Assembly: GCA_036924855.1 (NCBI GenBank)
Contig: JBAGRP010000001.1
Span: forward strand, 2,728,001 to 2,792,000
DNA length: 64,000 nucleotides
Reading direction: 5' to 3'
From: Nitrobacteraceae bacterium AZCC 2146
GTDB lineage: Bacteria; Pseudomonadota; Alphaproteobacteria; Rhizobiales; Xanthobacteraceae
Position 1 is the stretch's first letter; every line of letters starts with the position of its first letter. Shown here piece by piece: positions 54,337 through 63,621 of this stretch. Both the position numbers and the translations under genes were made by a program. The notes under the pieces were generated by a model that had not been told where the DNA came from, did not search any database, and saw only the letters and a list, made by a program, of their open reading frames with translations.

Positions 54337-55719
54337 ATGTTTGCTGTGGCCGTGATGGACGCTGAATCCACGCCTGTGCCGCCTGCCGGCCTAGTGGCTC
54401 GGCTGCGCGCGATGTTTACCGGGTCGGGCGAAGCCTCGCTGACCCGCCGCCTCGCCGGCACCATCTTCCTGATCCGCGTCGTCAGCGCTGGCCTCGCTTA
54501 TTTCTCGCAGATCCTGCTGGCGCGCTGGATGGGCGGCTCCGACTACGGCATCTATGTCTATGTCTGGACCTGGGTGCTGCTGCTCGGCAGCATGATGGAC
54601 TTCGGCATCGCCGCGTCAGCACAAAAGATCATCCCGGAATACCGCGCCAGCGGCGACCATGCGCGGCTGCGCGGCTTTCTCAGCGGCAGCCGCTGGATGA
54701 CCGGCGCGGTTTCCGCGCTGATCTCGCTTGGCCTCGCCGGCCTCGTCAAATGGCTGTCGCCATGGATCGCGCCCGACACCATCGTGCCGCTGTATCTGGG
54801 CTGCCTGACCCTGCCGGCCTTCGTGGTCGCCAACACCCAGGACGGTATCGCGCGCTCCCATGACTGGATGCGACTCGGCCTGATGCCGCAATTCATCGTC
54901 CGGCAAGCGTTGATCATCGGCTTCACCGCCGGCGCCTTCGCGCTCGGCTTCCAGCTCGGCGCCACCATCGCGATGCTGGCCAGCGTCGGCGCGGTGTGGG
55001 TGGCGATGATCGGCCAGATGATCGTGCTGAATCGCCGGCTGGCGGCGCATATCGCGCCCGGCCCGAAAGCCTACGATTATCGCGGCTGGCTCGCGACCTC
55101 GCTGCCGATCCTGCTGGTGGAAAGCTTCTACCTGCTGCTGTCCTACACCGACGTGCTGGTGCTGCAGCAATTCCGCTCTTCCGAAGAGGTCGGCGTGTAC
55201 TTCGCCGTGGTGAAGACGCTGGCGCTGGTATCGTTCATCCACTACGCAATGTCGGCGACGACGGCGCATCGCTTCACCGAGTATCACACCGCCGGCGACA
55301 ACGACCGGCTCGCGGCCTATGTGACGCATGCGATCAAGTGGACGTTCTGGCCGTCGCTGGCAGCCACCATGATCCTGCTGGCGCTGGGCAAGCCGCTGCT
55401 GTGGCTGTTCGGGCCGCAATTCGTCGGCGGCTACGACATCATGTTCATCGCCGCGATCGGCCTCGTGGTGCGCTCGGCAATCGGCCCGGTGGAGCGGCTG
55501 CTCAACATGCTCGGCCACCAGCACATCTGCGCGCTGGCCTATGCGCTGTCCTTTGTCATGAACCTGGGCCTGTGCGTACTGCTGGTGCCGCGCTACGGCG
55601 GCCACGGCGCGGCGGCGGCGACATCGATCTCGCTGACCTTCGAGACCGTGCTGCTGTTCTGGATCGTGCGCCGCCGCCTCGGGCTGCATGTGCTGGCGTT
55701 CGGGAAGCACTCTTCCTAA
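54337..55719 (+). CDS. Polysaccharide flippase (MOP/Wzx-like)
   Basis: A 460-residue membrane protein with about twelve hydrophobic segments. RLAGTIFLIRVVSAGLAYFSQ is the first helix, noted in part, and LARWMGGSDYGIYVYVWTW is the conserved loop of the MOP superfamily polysaccharide exporters. It should move lipid-linked oligosaccharide across the inner membrane. The start is uncertain: ATG 54337 has AGGG directly before it, and ATG 54355 is an alternative. No glycosyltransferase cluster is adjacent, apart from the GT-C-like gene 2 kb upstream. Confidence 0.85.
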   Translation: MFAVAVMDAESTPVPPAGLVARLRAMFTGSGEASLTRRLAGTIFLIRVVSAGLAYFSQILLARWMGGSDYGIYVYVWTWVLLLGSMMDFGIAASAQKIIPEYRASGDHARLRGFLSGSRWMTGAVSALISLGLAGLVKWLSPWIAPDTIVPLYLGCLTLPAFVVANTQDGIARSHDWMRLGLMPQFIVRQALIIGFTAGAFALGFQLGATIAMLASVGAVWVAMIGQMIVLNRRLAAHIAPGPKAYDYRGWLATSLPILLVESFYLLLSYTDVLVLQQFRSSEEVGVYFAVVKTLALVSFIHYAMSATTAHRFTEYHTAGDNDRLAAYVTHAIKWTFWPSLAATMILLALGKPLLWLFGPQFVGGYDIMFIAAIGLVVRSAIGPVERLLNMLGHQHICALAYALSFVMNLGLCVLLVPRYGGHGAAAATSISLTFETVLLFWIVRRRLGLHVLAFGKHSS

Positions 55720-55745
55720 CCTCGCCCCGCACTTGCGGGGAGAGG
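55720..55745. terminator. Hairpin between convergent flippase and bdhA genes
   Basis: CCTC-G-CCCCGC, loop ACTT, GCGGGG-A-GAGG forms an interrupted 10-bp stem directly after the flippase stop. It lacks a T-run. It resembles the family F palindrome near 5487 and may act as a terminator or a repeat. Confidence 0.5.
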
Positions 55746-55761
55746 TGAAGAGCGCTGCGCC

Positions 55762-56550
55762 CTACTCCGCGGTCCAGCCGCCGTCGATCGAGAGGTTAGT
55801 GCCGGTGATCTGGGCGGCGTCATCGCCGCACAGGAACAGCGCCAGAGCGGCGACCTGTTCGGAGGTGACGAATTCCTTGGTCGGCTGTGCGTCCAGGAGC
55901 ACGTCGCGAATGACCTGCTCCTTGGTCATGTTGCGCGCCTTCATGGTCTCCGGAATCTGGTGCTCGACCAGCGGCGTCCAGACATAGCCGGGGCTGATGC
56001 AGTTGCAGGTGATCTTGAAGGTGGCGAGTTCCAGCGCAGCGGTCTTGGTGAGGCCAGCGATGCCGTGCTTGGCGGACACATAGGCCGACTTGAACGGCGA
56101 GGCGACCAGCGAATGCGCCGAGGCGGTGTTGATGATGCGGCCCCAGCCGCGCTTCTTCATGCCGGGGATGGCTGCGCGGATGCCGTGAAACGCCGACGAC
56201 AGGTTGATGGCGATGATGGCGTCCCATTTCTCGATCGGGAATTCCTCGATCGGCGACACGAACTGGATGCCGGCATTGTTGACGAGGATATCCACCGACC
56301 CGAAGGTGCTCTCGCCGAGCGCCACCATGGCGGCGATTTCCGCGGGCTTGGTCATGTCGGCCGGGGAATGGATCGCCTTGACGCCGAAATCGGTTTCGAT
56401 GGCGGCGCGTTCCTTCTCGATATCAGCCGGCGCGCCCATGCCGTTGATGACGATATTGGCGCCGGCGCTGGCGAAGGCACGCGCGTAAGCCAGCCCGATG
56501 CCGCTGGTCGACCCGGTGACGACCGCGGTCTTGCCTTTGAGATTAGCCAT
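55762..56550 (-). CDS. bdhA: 3-hydroxybutyrate dehydrogenase
   Basis: A 262-residue SDR enzyme converting D-3-hydroxybutyrate and acetoacetate with NAD+, used in PHB breakdown. TGSTSGIG is at residues 13-20 and NNAGIQFVSP at 91-100. The catalytic set is Ser144, Tyr157 and Lys161, and CNCISPGYVWTPLVE is the BDH-specific block. DGGWTAE at the C-terminus is also typical. It is 58 bp downstream of the patatin gene on the same strand, with a tandem repeat between. The pair suggests mobilisation of lipid or PHB-linked carbon. Confidence 0.92.
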   Translation of the reverse strand: MANLKGKTAVVTGSTSGIGLAYARAFASAGANIVINGMGAPADIEKERAAIETDFGVKAIHSPADMTKPAEIAAMVALGESTFGSVDILVNNAGIQFVSPIEEFPIEKWDAIIAINLSSAFHGIRAAIPGMKKRGWGRIINTASAHSLVASPFKSAYVSAKHGIAGLTKTAALELATFKITCNCISPGYVWTPLVEHQIPETMKARNMTKEQVIRDVLLDAQPTKEFVTSEQVAALALFLCGDDAAQITGTNLSIDGGWTAE

Positions 56551-56564
56551 TCACTTGCTCCTGT

Positions 56565-56602
56565 TTGATATTCGAAGTCTTGCTTGATATTCGAAGCCTT
56601 GC
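56565..56602. repeat. Two tandem 19-bp units between patatin and bdhA genes
   Basis: TTGATATTCGAAGTCTTGC (56565-56583) is followed at once by a copy with one change (56584-56602). Each contains the palindrome TTCGAA. A third partial TCGAA follows. The position just before the bdhA start could make it a regulatory or mRNA-level element. Confidence 0.75.
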
Positions 56603-56608
56603 TCGAAC

Positions 56609-57805
56609 CTATTTGTAGTCCGCCTCGGTGAGGTCGTGCGTCACCATGGTCTCGCCGTTCTGCGGCCGCTCGAACCACTCGGTGTGCCGCATCGACAGCG
56701 CGACGTCGCGCTCTCCGGATTGCCAGTGGTCGATCATGTTGAGGCGGGAGAAATTGTAGTCTTTGGACGAGGACTCGTAGTTCTTGCTGCGATAGATCAG
56801 ATGCACCACCGTGACGGTGTTTTCCTTGGCCGCCTCGTTCAGGATGGCGACGGAGGGATCGCTCTTCAGTTCGTCGGGCAACTTTCCGATCAGGTCGCGG
56901 AGCGCCTTGCGGGCGTTGTGGACCTTCTTGTTCTTGTCGGTGTTCATGCGGGTGCGGCTGGAATAGCGGATGTCCTTTTCGCGTTCCGCAGCATCCAGCA
57001 GCGTCTCCGGCAGCGGCCCGCGCGCGCTGAACAGATCGACCTGGAAGATCAGTAGATCCTGGCGGGTTTCCCCCAGCAGCACGTAGTCGAGCGGCGTGTT
57101 GGAGGCGATGCCGCCGTCCCAATAGAATTCCTTGCCGATCTGAACCGCGGGAAAGCCCGGCGGCAGCGCGGCGGACGCCATGATATGCTCCGGGCCGATC
57201 ACATATTTCTTCGAGCCATCGTCGTTTTTTGACGTGTTGTCGAAATATTCGAGATTGCCGGTCGCGACATTGACCGCGCCAACGCTGAATCGCGTGGTCG
57301 CGGTATTGATACGGTCGAAATCCACCAGCCGCAGCAACGTCGCGCGCAGCGGTGTGGTGTCGTAATAGCTCATCGATGCCAGATTGCTGGATGGGAACAG
57401 CTGCGCCGGCGGAAAGCGCGGCGTGAAAAAGCCCGGCACGCCGAAGGCCATGATCATCGCCGCGCTGGCGCCATCGAACGCCGAATGCGCGCGATCATTG
57501 GTCAGCACCGGCTTCCACGGCACCGGCGCCGACGCCATCTCCCAGAATTCCTTCAGGCGGCCGATCCTCTTCTCGCGCGGATTGCCGGCGATGATCGCGG
57601 CATTGATGGCGCCGATCGAGATGCCGGCCACCCATTCCGGCTCGAAATCATGGTGGCACAGCGCCTGATAGGCCCCCGCCTGGTAGGAGCCCAGTGCGCC
57701 GCCGCCCTGCAGCACCAGCACGCGCCGCGCCGCGGCGGGCACCTTGCCAGGTTCCTTAACGGATTCCTTGGCGGACGACGTCGTGGGATGATCGGAAGAG
57801 TCCAT
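56609..57805 (-). CDS. Patatin-like phospholipase with DUF3734
   Basis: A 398-residue serine hydrolase. VLQGGGALGSYQAG (about 31-44) is the oxyanion loop; GISIG at 61-65 holds the catalytic Ser63, and Asp230 in WDGGIASNTPL completes the dyad. A DUF3734-type C-terminal domain follows (about 260-398). Family members cleave phospholipids or related esters at the membrane. It precedes bdhA on the same strand, a pairing that recurs in relatives and suggests a link to PHB granule or acyl metabolism. Confidence 0.9.
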   Translation of the reverse strand: MDSSDHPTTSSAKESVKEPGKVPAAARRVLVLQGGGALGSYQAGAYQALCHHDFEPEWVAGISIGAINAAIIAGNPREKRIGRLKEFWEMASAPVPWKPVLTNDRAHSAFDGASAAMIMAFGVPGFFTPRFPPAQLFPSSNLASMSYYDTTPLRATLLRLVDFDRINTATTRFSVGAVNVATGNLEYFDNTSKNDDGSKKYVIGPEHIMASAALPPGFPAVQIGKEFYWDGGIASNTPLDYVLLGETRQDLLIFQVDLFSARGPLPETLLDAAEREKDIRYSSRTRMNTDKNKKVHNARKALRDLIGKLPDELKSDPSVAILNEAAKENTVTVVHLIYRSKNYESSSKDYNFSRLNMIDHWQSGERDVALSMRHTEWFERPQNGETMVTHDLTEADYK

Positions 57806-57900
57806 GGCAGGCCTGCGATCACTGTTGAAAGGGAGCCCCAGCGTGGCGCCCCTTTACAGCGGCGTCAACGGCAATGCTGCGCGGCAGCATCCGACGGTTG

Positions 57901-58410
57901 CTATTTGGTTTCGGTTGAAGCCAGGATCATGGTCCAGAACACCTTGTATTTGGTGTTGGGAGCATAGGTTGCGGCGATACCCAGTTTTGTGACACCGCTT
58001 TTCAACATATTGGCCCGGTGCGGCGGCGAGTCCCGCCAGCCGGAAAAGGCCTCGGCCATGGTGTGGTAGCCGGCGGAGACGTTCTCCACCGCCAGCGCCG
58101 CGGGATAGCCGGAGGTGTTGAGGCGTTTGGCCAGGGGCGCGGCGACGTCATGGTCGAGCTTGTTGCGCTTGGCCATGGCGGTAGACTGGTTTTCGGCCAG
58201 CGTCATCAGTGCGGGATCGACCACAACGGTGCCGAGACCATTGTTCTGCCGGTACAGCGAGATCATCGACGCCGCGGCCACCGGATCGAGCTTGGCGCCG
58301 CCATTGGCCATGCTGAGATACATAGTCGGCTGCTCGGTCGATGGCGCAATATCCCCGGCACATCCCCCCAGCAGCAAAAATCCCAGAATGGCCACCGCCA
58401 CGCGTATCAT
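57901..58410 (-). CDS. CAP-domain (SCP/PR1-like) lipoprotein
   Basis: A 169-residue protein from MIRVAVAILGFLLLGGC, a lipoprotein signal with LGGC lipobox. The CAP fold is seen in LMTLAENQSTAMAKRNKLDHD, noted as AENQSTAMA then LDHD, and GWRDSPPHRANML, the conserved C-terminal motif with its His. CAP proteins in bacteria are exported and mostly uncharacterised. An ATG two codons upstream (58416) is possible. It lies about 80 bp after cysA on the same strand; co-expression is possible but not required. Confidence 0.87.
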   Translation of the reverse strand: MIRVAVAILGFLLLGGCAGDIAPSTEQPTMYLSMANGGAKLDPVAAASMISLYRQNNGLGTVVVDPALMTLAENQSTAMAKRNKLDHDVAAPLAKRLNTSGYPAALAVENVSAGYHTMAEAFSGWRDSPPHRANMLKSGVTKLGIAATYAPNTKYKVFWTMILASTETK

Positions 58411-58493
58411 CGGCAATCCCCCAAATCAGGGGGAGTTGTTGCACATCAACCGTGGCTGAAAGGTGAACGCGAGAAGCTTTTGGGTCCGGCGTT

Positions 58494-59549
58494 TCAGTCC
58501 TGTCCCGCGAAGATCCGGTAGCGGCGCGGCTGCAGGCTGACGACGTCGCCGGCGGCGAGGTTGCGGTCGCGCGGCGCGTCGATCTCGACCAACGTGTCGC
58601 CATCGCCGGTGAGCGCGATATCGGCGCGCTGGATCGGGCCGAATGTGCGGACCCGGCGCACGGTACCCTCGAGCGCGCCTTCAGCGCATCCCTGGCCAAC
58701 CGGGCCGACATGCATGTCGTGGCGGCGGACGAACAGCTTTGACGGGCCGGAAGCATCGCCGGCATCGACATTGAGCACCTTGCCGCCAAGCTTTACGTGG
58801 CCGTCGCAGACATCGACCGGGAGCACGATGGATTCACCGATGAAACTGTGCACGAAGGCGGTAGCCGGATTGTCGTAGACATCGCCGGGCGTGCCGATCT
58901 GTTCGATGCGGCCCTTGTCCATCACCACCACACGGTTGGCGACTTCCAGCGCCTCTTCCTGGTCGTGGGTCACGAAGATCGAGGTGACGTTGATCTCCTC
59001 ATGCAAGCTGCGCAGCCACTGCCGCAGCTCCTTGCGGACCTTGGCATCGAGCGCGCCGAATGGCTCGTCGAGCAGCAGGATGCGCGGCTCGATCGCCAGT
59101 GCACGGGCCAGCGCGATGCGCTGCCGCTGACCGCCGGAGAGCTGGCTCGGATAGCGGCTGGCGAGCCAGTCGAGCTGCACGAGATCCAGCAACTCCTTGA
59201 CGCGGGCGCGGATGGCGGCCTCGTCCTTGCGGACCGCGCGGGGCTGCACGCGCAGGCCGAAGGCGACGTTCTCGAATACCGTCATGTGGCGGAACAAAGC
59301 GTAGTGCTGGAACACGAAGCCGACATGGCGTTCGCCGGCGCCGCGCGCCAGCGCGTTCTCGCCATCGAAGGAGACTTCACCCGAGTCCGGCCAGTCGAGC
59401 CCGGCGATGATCCGCAGCAGCGTGGTCTTGCCGGAGCCGGAGGGGCCGAGCAGCGCCACCAGCTCGCCATGGGCGACCTTCAGATCAACGTCGTCGAGCG
59501 CGGCAAACGAACCGAATTTCTTGACAATATTTCGAACTTCAATCGCCAC
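58494..59549 (-). CDS. cysA: Sulfate/thiosulfate ABC transporter ATPase CysA
   Basis: A 351-residue ATP-binding subunit that powers sulfate import. GPSGSGKTT at 35-43 is Walker [16 protein letters not shown] the signature, and [11 protein letters not shown]alker B; the C-terminal TOBE-like region (about 240-351) is present. [16 protein letters not shown] is CysA-typical. Its start overlaps the end of cysW by 11 bp. It is the last transporter gene of the operon sbp-cysT-cysW-cysA. Confidence 0.94.
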   Translation of the reverse strand: MAIEVRNIVKKFGSFAALDDVDLKVAHGELVALLGPSGSGKTTLLRIIAGLDWPDSGEVSFDGENALARGAGERHVGFVFQHYALFRHMTVFENVAFGLRVQPRAVRKDEAAIRARVKELLDLVQLDWLASRYPSQLSGGQRQRIALARALAIEPRILLLDEPFGALDAKVRKELRQWLRSLHEEINVTSIFVTHDQEEALEVANRVVVMDKGRIEQIGTPGDVYDNPATAFVHSFIGESIVLPVDVCDGHVKLGGKVLNVDAGDASGPSKLFVRRHDMHVGPVGQGCAEGALEGTVRRVRTFGPIQRADIALTGDGDTLVEIDAPRDRNLAAGDVVSLQPRRYRIFAGQD

Positions 59550-60414
59550 GCGCAGGATGTCCTTCGTCCAGATGCCGTTCCAGGATCGTCTTCGCCACCA
59601 GCGTGATCAGCGCCAGCATGGCCAGCAGAGAGGCGATCGCGAAGGACGACACGAATTGATATTCATTGTAGAGGATTTCCACCAGCAGCGGCATGGTGTT
59701 GGTTTCGCCGCGGATATGGCCTGATACCACCGACACCGCGCCGAATTCGCCCATCGCCCGCGCGTTGCACAACAGCACGCCATATAACACGCCCCATTTG
59801 ATATTGGGCAAAGTGACGCGGAAGAACGTCTGCAGGCCGGAGGCGCCAAGCGAGATCGCCGCCTCCTCCTCCTGCGTGCCCTGCTCCTGCATCAGCGGAA
59901 TCAGGGCGCGGGCGACAAAGGGAAATGTCACGAAGGTGGTCGCCAGCGCGATACCCGGCACCGCGAACAGGATCGGGATGTTGTGGCTCTGCACCCACGT
60001 CCCGAAAAACCCCTGGGCGCCGAACAGCAGCACGAAGACCAGGCCGGAGATCACGGGGCTCACCGAAAACGGCAGGTCGATCAGCGAGATCAGTAGCGTC
60101 TTGCCGCGGAACTCGAATTTGGCAATCGCCCAGGCGGCAATCAGGCCGAAGATGAGATTGATGCTGATCGAAATCGCAGCGACCAGTAATGTCAGCCGGA
60201 TCGCGGACAGAGCTTCCGGATCGGCCAAGGCGCCCAGATAGGCGCCGATGCCCCTGGAGAACGCCTGGGTGAATACCAGCGCCAGCGGCAGTACGACGAA
60301 CACCGTCAAAAAGAGCACGGCGAGCGAAATGACGATCCACCGGATCCAGCCGGGTTCGGTGCGCGCGTCGTCGCGCGCGGAATGCCATTCGAGAGACCGT
60401 TGCGTCATGGCCAT
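59539..60414 (-). CDS. cysW: Sulfate ABC transporter permease CysW
   Basis: A 291-residue permease with six hydrophobic segments. The EAA-loop (contact with CysA) is [24 protein letters not shown], noted as [35 protein letters not shown] is CysW-specific, seen as [11 protein letters not shown]. Start choice: a TTG at 60423 overlaps the cysT stop and an ATG at 60408 is also in frame; ATG 60414 is the middle option. It works with CysT as a heterodimer. Confidence 0.92.
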   Translation of the reverse strand: MAMTQRSLEWHSARDDARTEPGWIRWIVISLAVLFLTVFVVLPLALVFTQAFSRGIGAYLGALADPEALSAIRLTLLVAAISISINLIFGLIAAWAIAKFEFRGKTLLISLIDLPFSVSPVISGLVFVLLFGAQGFFGTWVQSHNIPILFAVPGIALATTFVTFPFVARALIPLMQEQGTQEEEAAISLGASGLQTFFRVTLPNIKWGVLYGVLLCNARAMGEFGAVSVVSGHIRGETNTMPLLVEILYNEYQFVSSFAIASLLAMLALITLVAKTILERHLDEGHPARGD

Positions 60415-60419
60415 AGCGC

Positions 60420-61256
60420 TCAATGGGCCGGAATGCGGGTCTGCGCCCAGCGCTGGATCCGGTTGACCGCGAAGATGATCAGGAATGACGCCAGCAACAT
60501 GATGACGGCGATGGCCGTGGCGTCCGCGTAACGGAATTCCGACAGCCGGATCACGATCAGCAGCGGCGCGATTTCGGAGACGTTTGGCAGGTTGCCGGCG
60601 ATGAAGATCACCGAGCCATACTCGCCGACCGCGCGGGCGAAGGCCAGCGCAAAGCCGGTCAGTATCGCCGGGATCAGGCTCGGCACGATGACGCGGAATA
60701 CGGTGTGCCAGCGGTTGGCGCCGAGGCTGGCGGCGGCTTCCTCGATCTCCGTGTCGAGATCGATCAGCACCGGCTGCACCGTGCGCACCACGAAGGGAAT
60801 GCCGATGAAGACCATGGCGACGAAGATGCCGATCGGCGTGAACGCCACCTTGATGCCGAGTTCGGCGAGCGGCGCGCCGAGCCAGCCCTTTTGCGCAAAC
60901 AGCGAGGTCAGCGCGACGCCGGCCACCGCGGTCGGCAGAGCGAAGGGAATATCGACGATGGCGTCGAACAGCCGCCGGCCGGGAAAACGATACCGCACCA
61001 GCGCCCAGACGATGATCATGCCCATCACGAGATTGACCAGCGCCGCGAGGAAAGCGAGGCCGAACGAAATCCTCAGCGCGTTGAGCGTGCGGCGGCTGCT
61101 GATAATGCCCCAGAACTGATCGAGGCTGAGCTCAAAGGTCTTCAGGAACAGGCCGGCGAGCGGAATCAGCACGATGATCGACAGCCACGTCAGCGTCAGG
61201 CCCATGGTGAGACCGAACCCCGGCAGCGTGCTTCCTCGTCCAGTCCCTCCGCTCAC
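60420..61256 (-). CDS. cysT: Sulfate ABC transporter permease CysT (CysU)
   Basis: A 278-residue permease with six hydrophobic segments. LPTAVAGVALTSLFAQKGWLG is a CysT hallmark, noted as LPTAVAGVALTSLF. EEAAASLGANRWHTVFRVI is the EAA-loop. The start is GTG 61256 (no nearby ATG), 27 bp after the binding-protein gene. It overlaps cysW slightly at its 3' end if the upstream TTG is used there. Confidence 0.92.
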   Translation of the reverse strand: MSGGTGRGSTLPGFGLTMGLTLTWLSIIVLIPLAGLFLKTFELSLDQFWGIISSRRTLNALRISFGLAFLAALVNLVMGMIIVWALVRYRFPGRRLFDAIVDIPFALPTAVAGVALTSLFAQKGWLGAPLAELGIKVAFTPIGIFVAMVFIGIPFVVRTVQPVLIDLDTEIEEAAASLGANRWHTVFRVIVPSLIPAILTGFALAFARAVGEYGSVIFIAGNLPNVSEIAPLLIVIRLSEFRYADATAIAVIMLLASFLIIFAVNRIQRWAQTRIPAH

Positions 61257-61283
61257 CCTGCCCCCTGCTTCCCAGCGCTTCGA

Positions 61284-62273
61284 TCAGTTCTTGTAGATCT
61301 GATCGAACACGCCGCCTTCGCTGAAGTGCGTCTTCTGCGCCTTGGTCCAACCGCCGAACACGTCGTCGATCGTGAACAATTCCACCTTCGCGAACGACTT
61401 CTCGTATTCCCTGGCGATCTCCGGATCGCGCGGACGGTAGGAATTGCGTGCGGCAATTTCCTGACCTTCCTTGGTGTACCAGTATTTCAGATAGGCTTCC
61501 GCGGCGGCACGGGTACCCTTCTTGTCGGCGACGGCATCGACCACCGCCACCGGCGGCTCGGCGAGAATCGACAGCGGCGGCGAGACGATCTCGAACTTGT
61601 CCTTACCAAATTCCTTCTGCGCGAGGAACGCTTCATTTTCCCACGCCAACAGCACGTCGCCGACGCCGCGCTCGACGAAGGTCACGGTGGAGCCGCGGGC
61701 GCCGGTGTCGAGCACCGGCACGTTCTGGTAGAGATCGCCGACAAATTTCTTCGCCTTGTCCTCGGAGCCGTACTTCTTCAGCGCATAACCCCAGGCGGCG
61801 AGGTAATTCCAGCGTGCGCCGCCCGACGTCTTCGGATTCGGCGTCACCACGCTGACGCCGGACTTGAGCAGGTCATCCCAGTCCTTGATGCCCTTGGGAT
61901 TGCCCTTGCGGACCAGGAACACGATGGTCGACGTATAAGGCGAGGCGTTCAGCGGCAGCCGCGTCTGCCAATCCGCAGCGAGCAGCTTTTTGCCGGCGAT
62001 CGCATCGATGTCATAGGCCAGCGCCAGCGTCACCACGTCGGCCTGCAGGCCGTCGATCACGGCACGGGCCTGCGAGCCGGAGCCGCCATGGGACTGCTTG
62101 ATCTCGATGCTCTTGCCGGTGTCCTTCTGATAGGCGACGGCAAAGGCCTTGTTGAAATCCACATAGAGCTCGCGCGTCGGGTCATAGGAGACGTTGAGCA
62201 GCGAGACATCGGCGGCAAGGGCGGAGCCTGCCCAGAGCAGGCCCGCCAGAACGGGAATGATGCGACGGATCAT
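61284..62273 (-). CDS. sbp: Sulfate-binding protein (Sbp/CysP)
   Basis: A 329-residue periplasmic receptor. Its signal peptide is [20 protein letters not shown], cleaved before [17 protein letters not shown]. Sulfate-binding segments [23 protein letters not shown] and [19 protein letters not shown] are recognisable, here as [12 protein letters not shown] and [16 protein letters not shown] lies 6 nt before ATG 62273. It delivers sulfate to CysTW. The 122 bp upstream separate it from cysH and may carry its promoter. Confidence 0.94.
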   Translation of the reverse strand: MIRRIIPVLAGLLWAGSALAADVSLLNVSYDPTRELYVDFNKAFAVAYQKDTGKSIEIKQSHGGSGSQARAVIDGLQADVVTLALAYDIDAIAGKKLLAADWQTRLPLNASPYTSTIVFLVRKGNPKGIKDWDDLLKSGVSVVTPNPKTSGGARWNYLAAWGYALKKYGSEDKAKKFVGDLYQNVPVLDTGARGSTVTFVERGVGDVLLAWENEAFLAQKEFGKDKFEIVSPPLSILAEPPVAVVDAVADKKGTRAAAEAYLKYWYTKEGQEIAARNSYRPRDPEIAREYEKSFAKVELFTIDDVFGGWTKAQKTHFSEGGVFDQIYKN

Positions 62274-62395
62274 GGTGATCTCCATCCGGCAAGACGACAG
62301 AAGCGTCATCAGGCGAGGCGCACAAACTCTTGAAGAAGGGACTCGAAGTCAACGAAACTACATTTCAATGTTCGCATCGTGACGGCAGCAATATC

Positions 62396-63109
62396 CTATG
62401 AAGTCGGCGTCGTGTGGATGCCGCATTCCGTCTTGGCTTTGCCGCGCCAGCGGCCGGCGCGCTGGTCTTCATCCGGCGCGGTGCGGCTGGTGCAGGGCAT
62501 GCAGCCCACCGACAGGAAACCGGACGCCGCGAGCGGGTGCGGCGGCAACTGTGCCGAGGCGTAAATCAGTTCGATGTCTTCGCGCGAGACGTTGGCGAAC
62601 GGATTGAATTTGAGTCTGGTGCCATCGGCCTCGACCACCGGGATCGCCGCGCGGGCGCCGCCCTGAAAGCGCTTGCGGCCGTTGATCCAGCCGCTGAACG
62701 GCGCCAGCGCGCGCGCCAGCGGCTCGACCTTGCGGATCCGGCAGCAGGCGTCGGGATCGGAGAACCACAGATCGCGCTCGGGATCGTCGCGCTGCAGCGT
62801 TTCCTCCAGCGGCTTGATCGAGCGGACATCGCGCAGGCCGAGCGTGGCGATCAACGTGTCGCGATAGGCCAGCGTCTCCTCGAACAGCCAGCCGGTGTCG
62901 AGAAACACCACCGGGATCGCCGGATCGACATCGGCCATCACCTTCAGGAGTGCTGCGGATTCGGTGCCGAACGACGACACCACCGCGAGCCTGTCGCGAC
63001 CAACCTCGCGCAACGCCGCCGCAATCACCTCCGCAGGCGAAGCGTTCGCCAGCGCGAGATCAAGCTCTTGCGCATGTGACAGCGTCGGGATTTGCGCGAG
63101 CGCGTTCAT
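62396..63109 (-). CDS. cysH: Assimilatory adenylyl-sulfate (APS) reductase CysH
   Basis: A 237-residue reductase making sulfite from adenylyl sulfate. The nucleotide-binding SSFGTESA is near residue 46. Cys122-Cys123 (ACCRIRKVEPL) and Cys203/Cys206 (VGCMPCTS) form the [4Fe-4S] ligand set that separates APS from PAPS reductases. The catalytic Cys229 is in KTECGIH near the C-terminus. Its ATG overlaps the DUF934 stop by one base (TGATG), so the two are coupled. cysI lies further upstream in the same operon. Confidence 0.94.
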   Translation of the reverse strand: MNALAQIPTLSHAQELDLALANASPAEVIAAALREVGRDRLAVVSSFGTESAALLKVMADVDPAIPVVFLDTGWLFEETLAYRDTLIATLGLRDVRSIKPLEETLQRDDPERDLWFSDPDACCRIRKVEPLARALAPFSGWINGRKRFQGGARAAIPVVEADGTRLKFNPFANVSREDIELIYASAQLPPHPLAASGFLSVGCMPCTSRTAPDEDQRAGRWRGKAKTECGIHTTPTS

Positions 63110-63621
63110 CAGCTGGCGCTTTCCGAATGGCGCAGCTGCATCCGGCGATGCAGCGCGGTGAGACGGCCATCGCCAGTCGGCTGATAGAACACCGTGTAGC
63201 GCTTGGCCGTGGCGAGGAAGGCCTCGGCATCGGCCTCCTTCTTCACGTCAAACGCGTCGAAACCGGCCCGCATCATGAACACGAACTGGTCGCGCAGCAC
63301 CTGTCCGGTGGCTCGCAGCTCGCCGTGAAATTTGTAACGTTCGCGCAGCAGCCGCGCCTGGCTGTAGGCGCGGCCGTCACGAAACGTCGGAAACACCAGC
63401 GCCACGACAGCGAGCTTGTCGAGATAAGGCACGAGTTCGTCGAGATCGCGGTTGTTCGGCCAGATCACGCCGGTGGGGCTCGGGCGCTGCGACAACGCCG
63501 CAGCATCGGCGAGGAAGCGCGCCGCCGGAATCAACACGCCGCCTTCAACCGGAATGTCTGCATCGTCAGCGACGTGAACAAAGATGTCGGTGGCGATCTT
63601 GCCGTGTTTAACGAGTGGCAT
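63109..63621 (-). CDS. DUF934 family protein, sulfite-reduction accessory
   Basis: A 170-residue protein of DUF934, found almost always between cysI and cysH in proteobacteria. GVIWPNNRDLDELVPYLDKL and FRDGRAYSQARLLRERYKFHGELRATGQVLRDQ are family blocks, noted as FRDGRAYSQARLLRE and ELRATGQVL. No activity is proven; an electron-transfer or assembly role for sulfite reductase is inferred from synteny. It overlaps the end of cysI by 14 bp and cysH by 1 bp. Confidence 0.9.
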   Translation of the reverse strand: MPLVKHGKIATDIFVHVADDADIPVEGGVLIPAARFLADAAALSQRPSPTGVIWPNNRDLDELVPYLDKLAVVALVFPTFRDGRAYSQARLLRERYKFHGELRATGQVLRDQFVFMMRAGFDAFDVKKEADAEAFLATAKRYTVFYQPTGDGRLTALHRRMQLRHSESAS

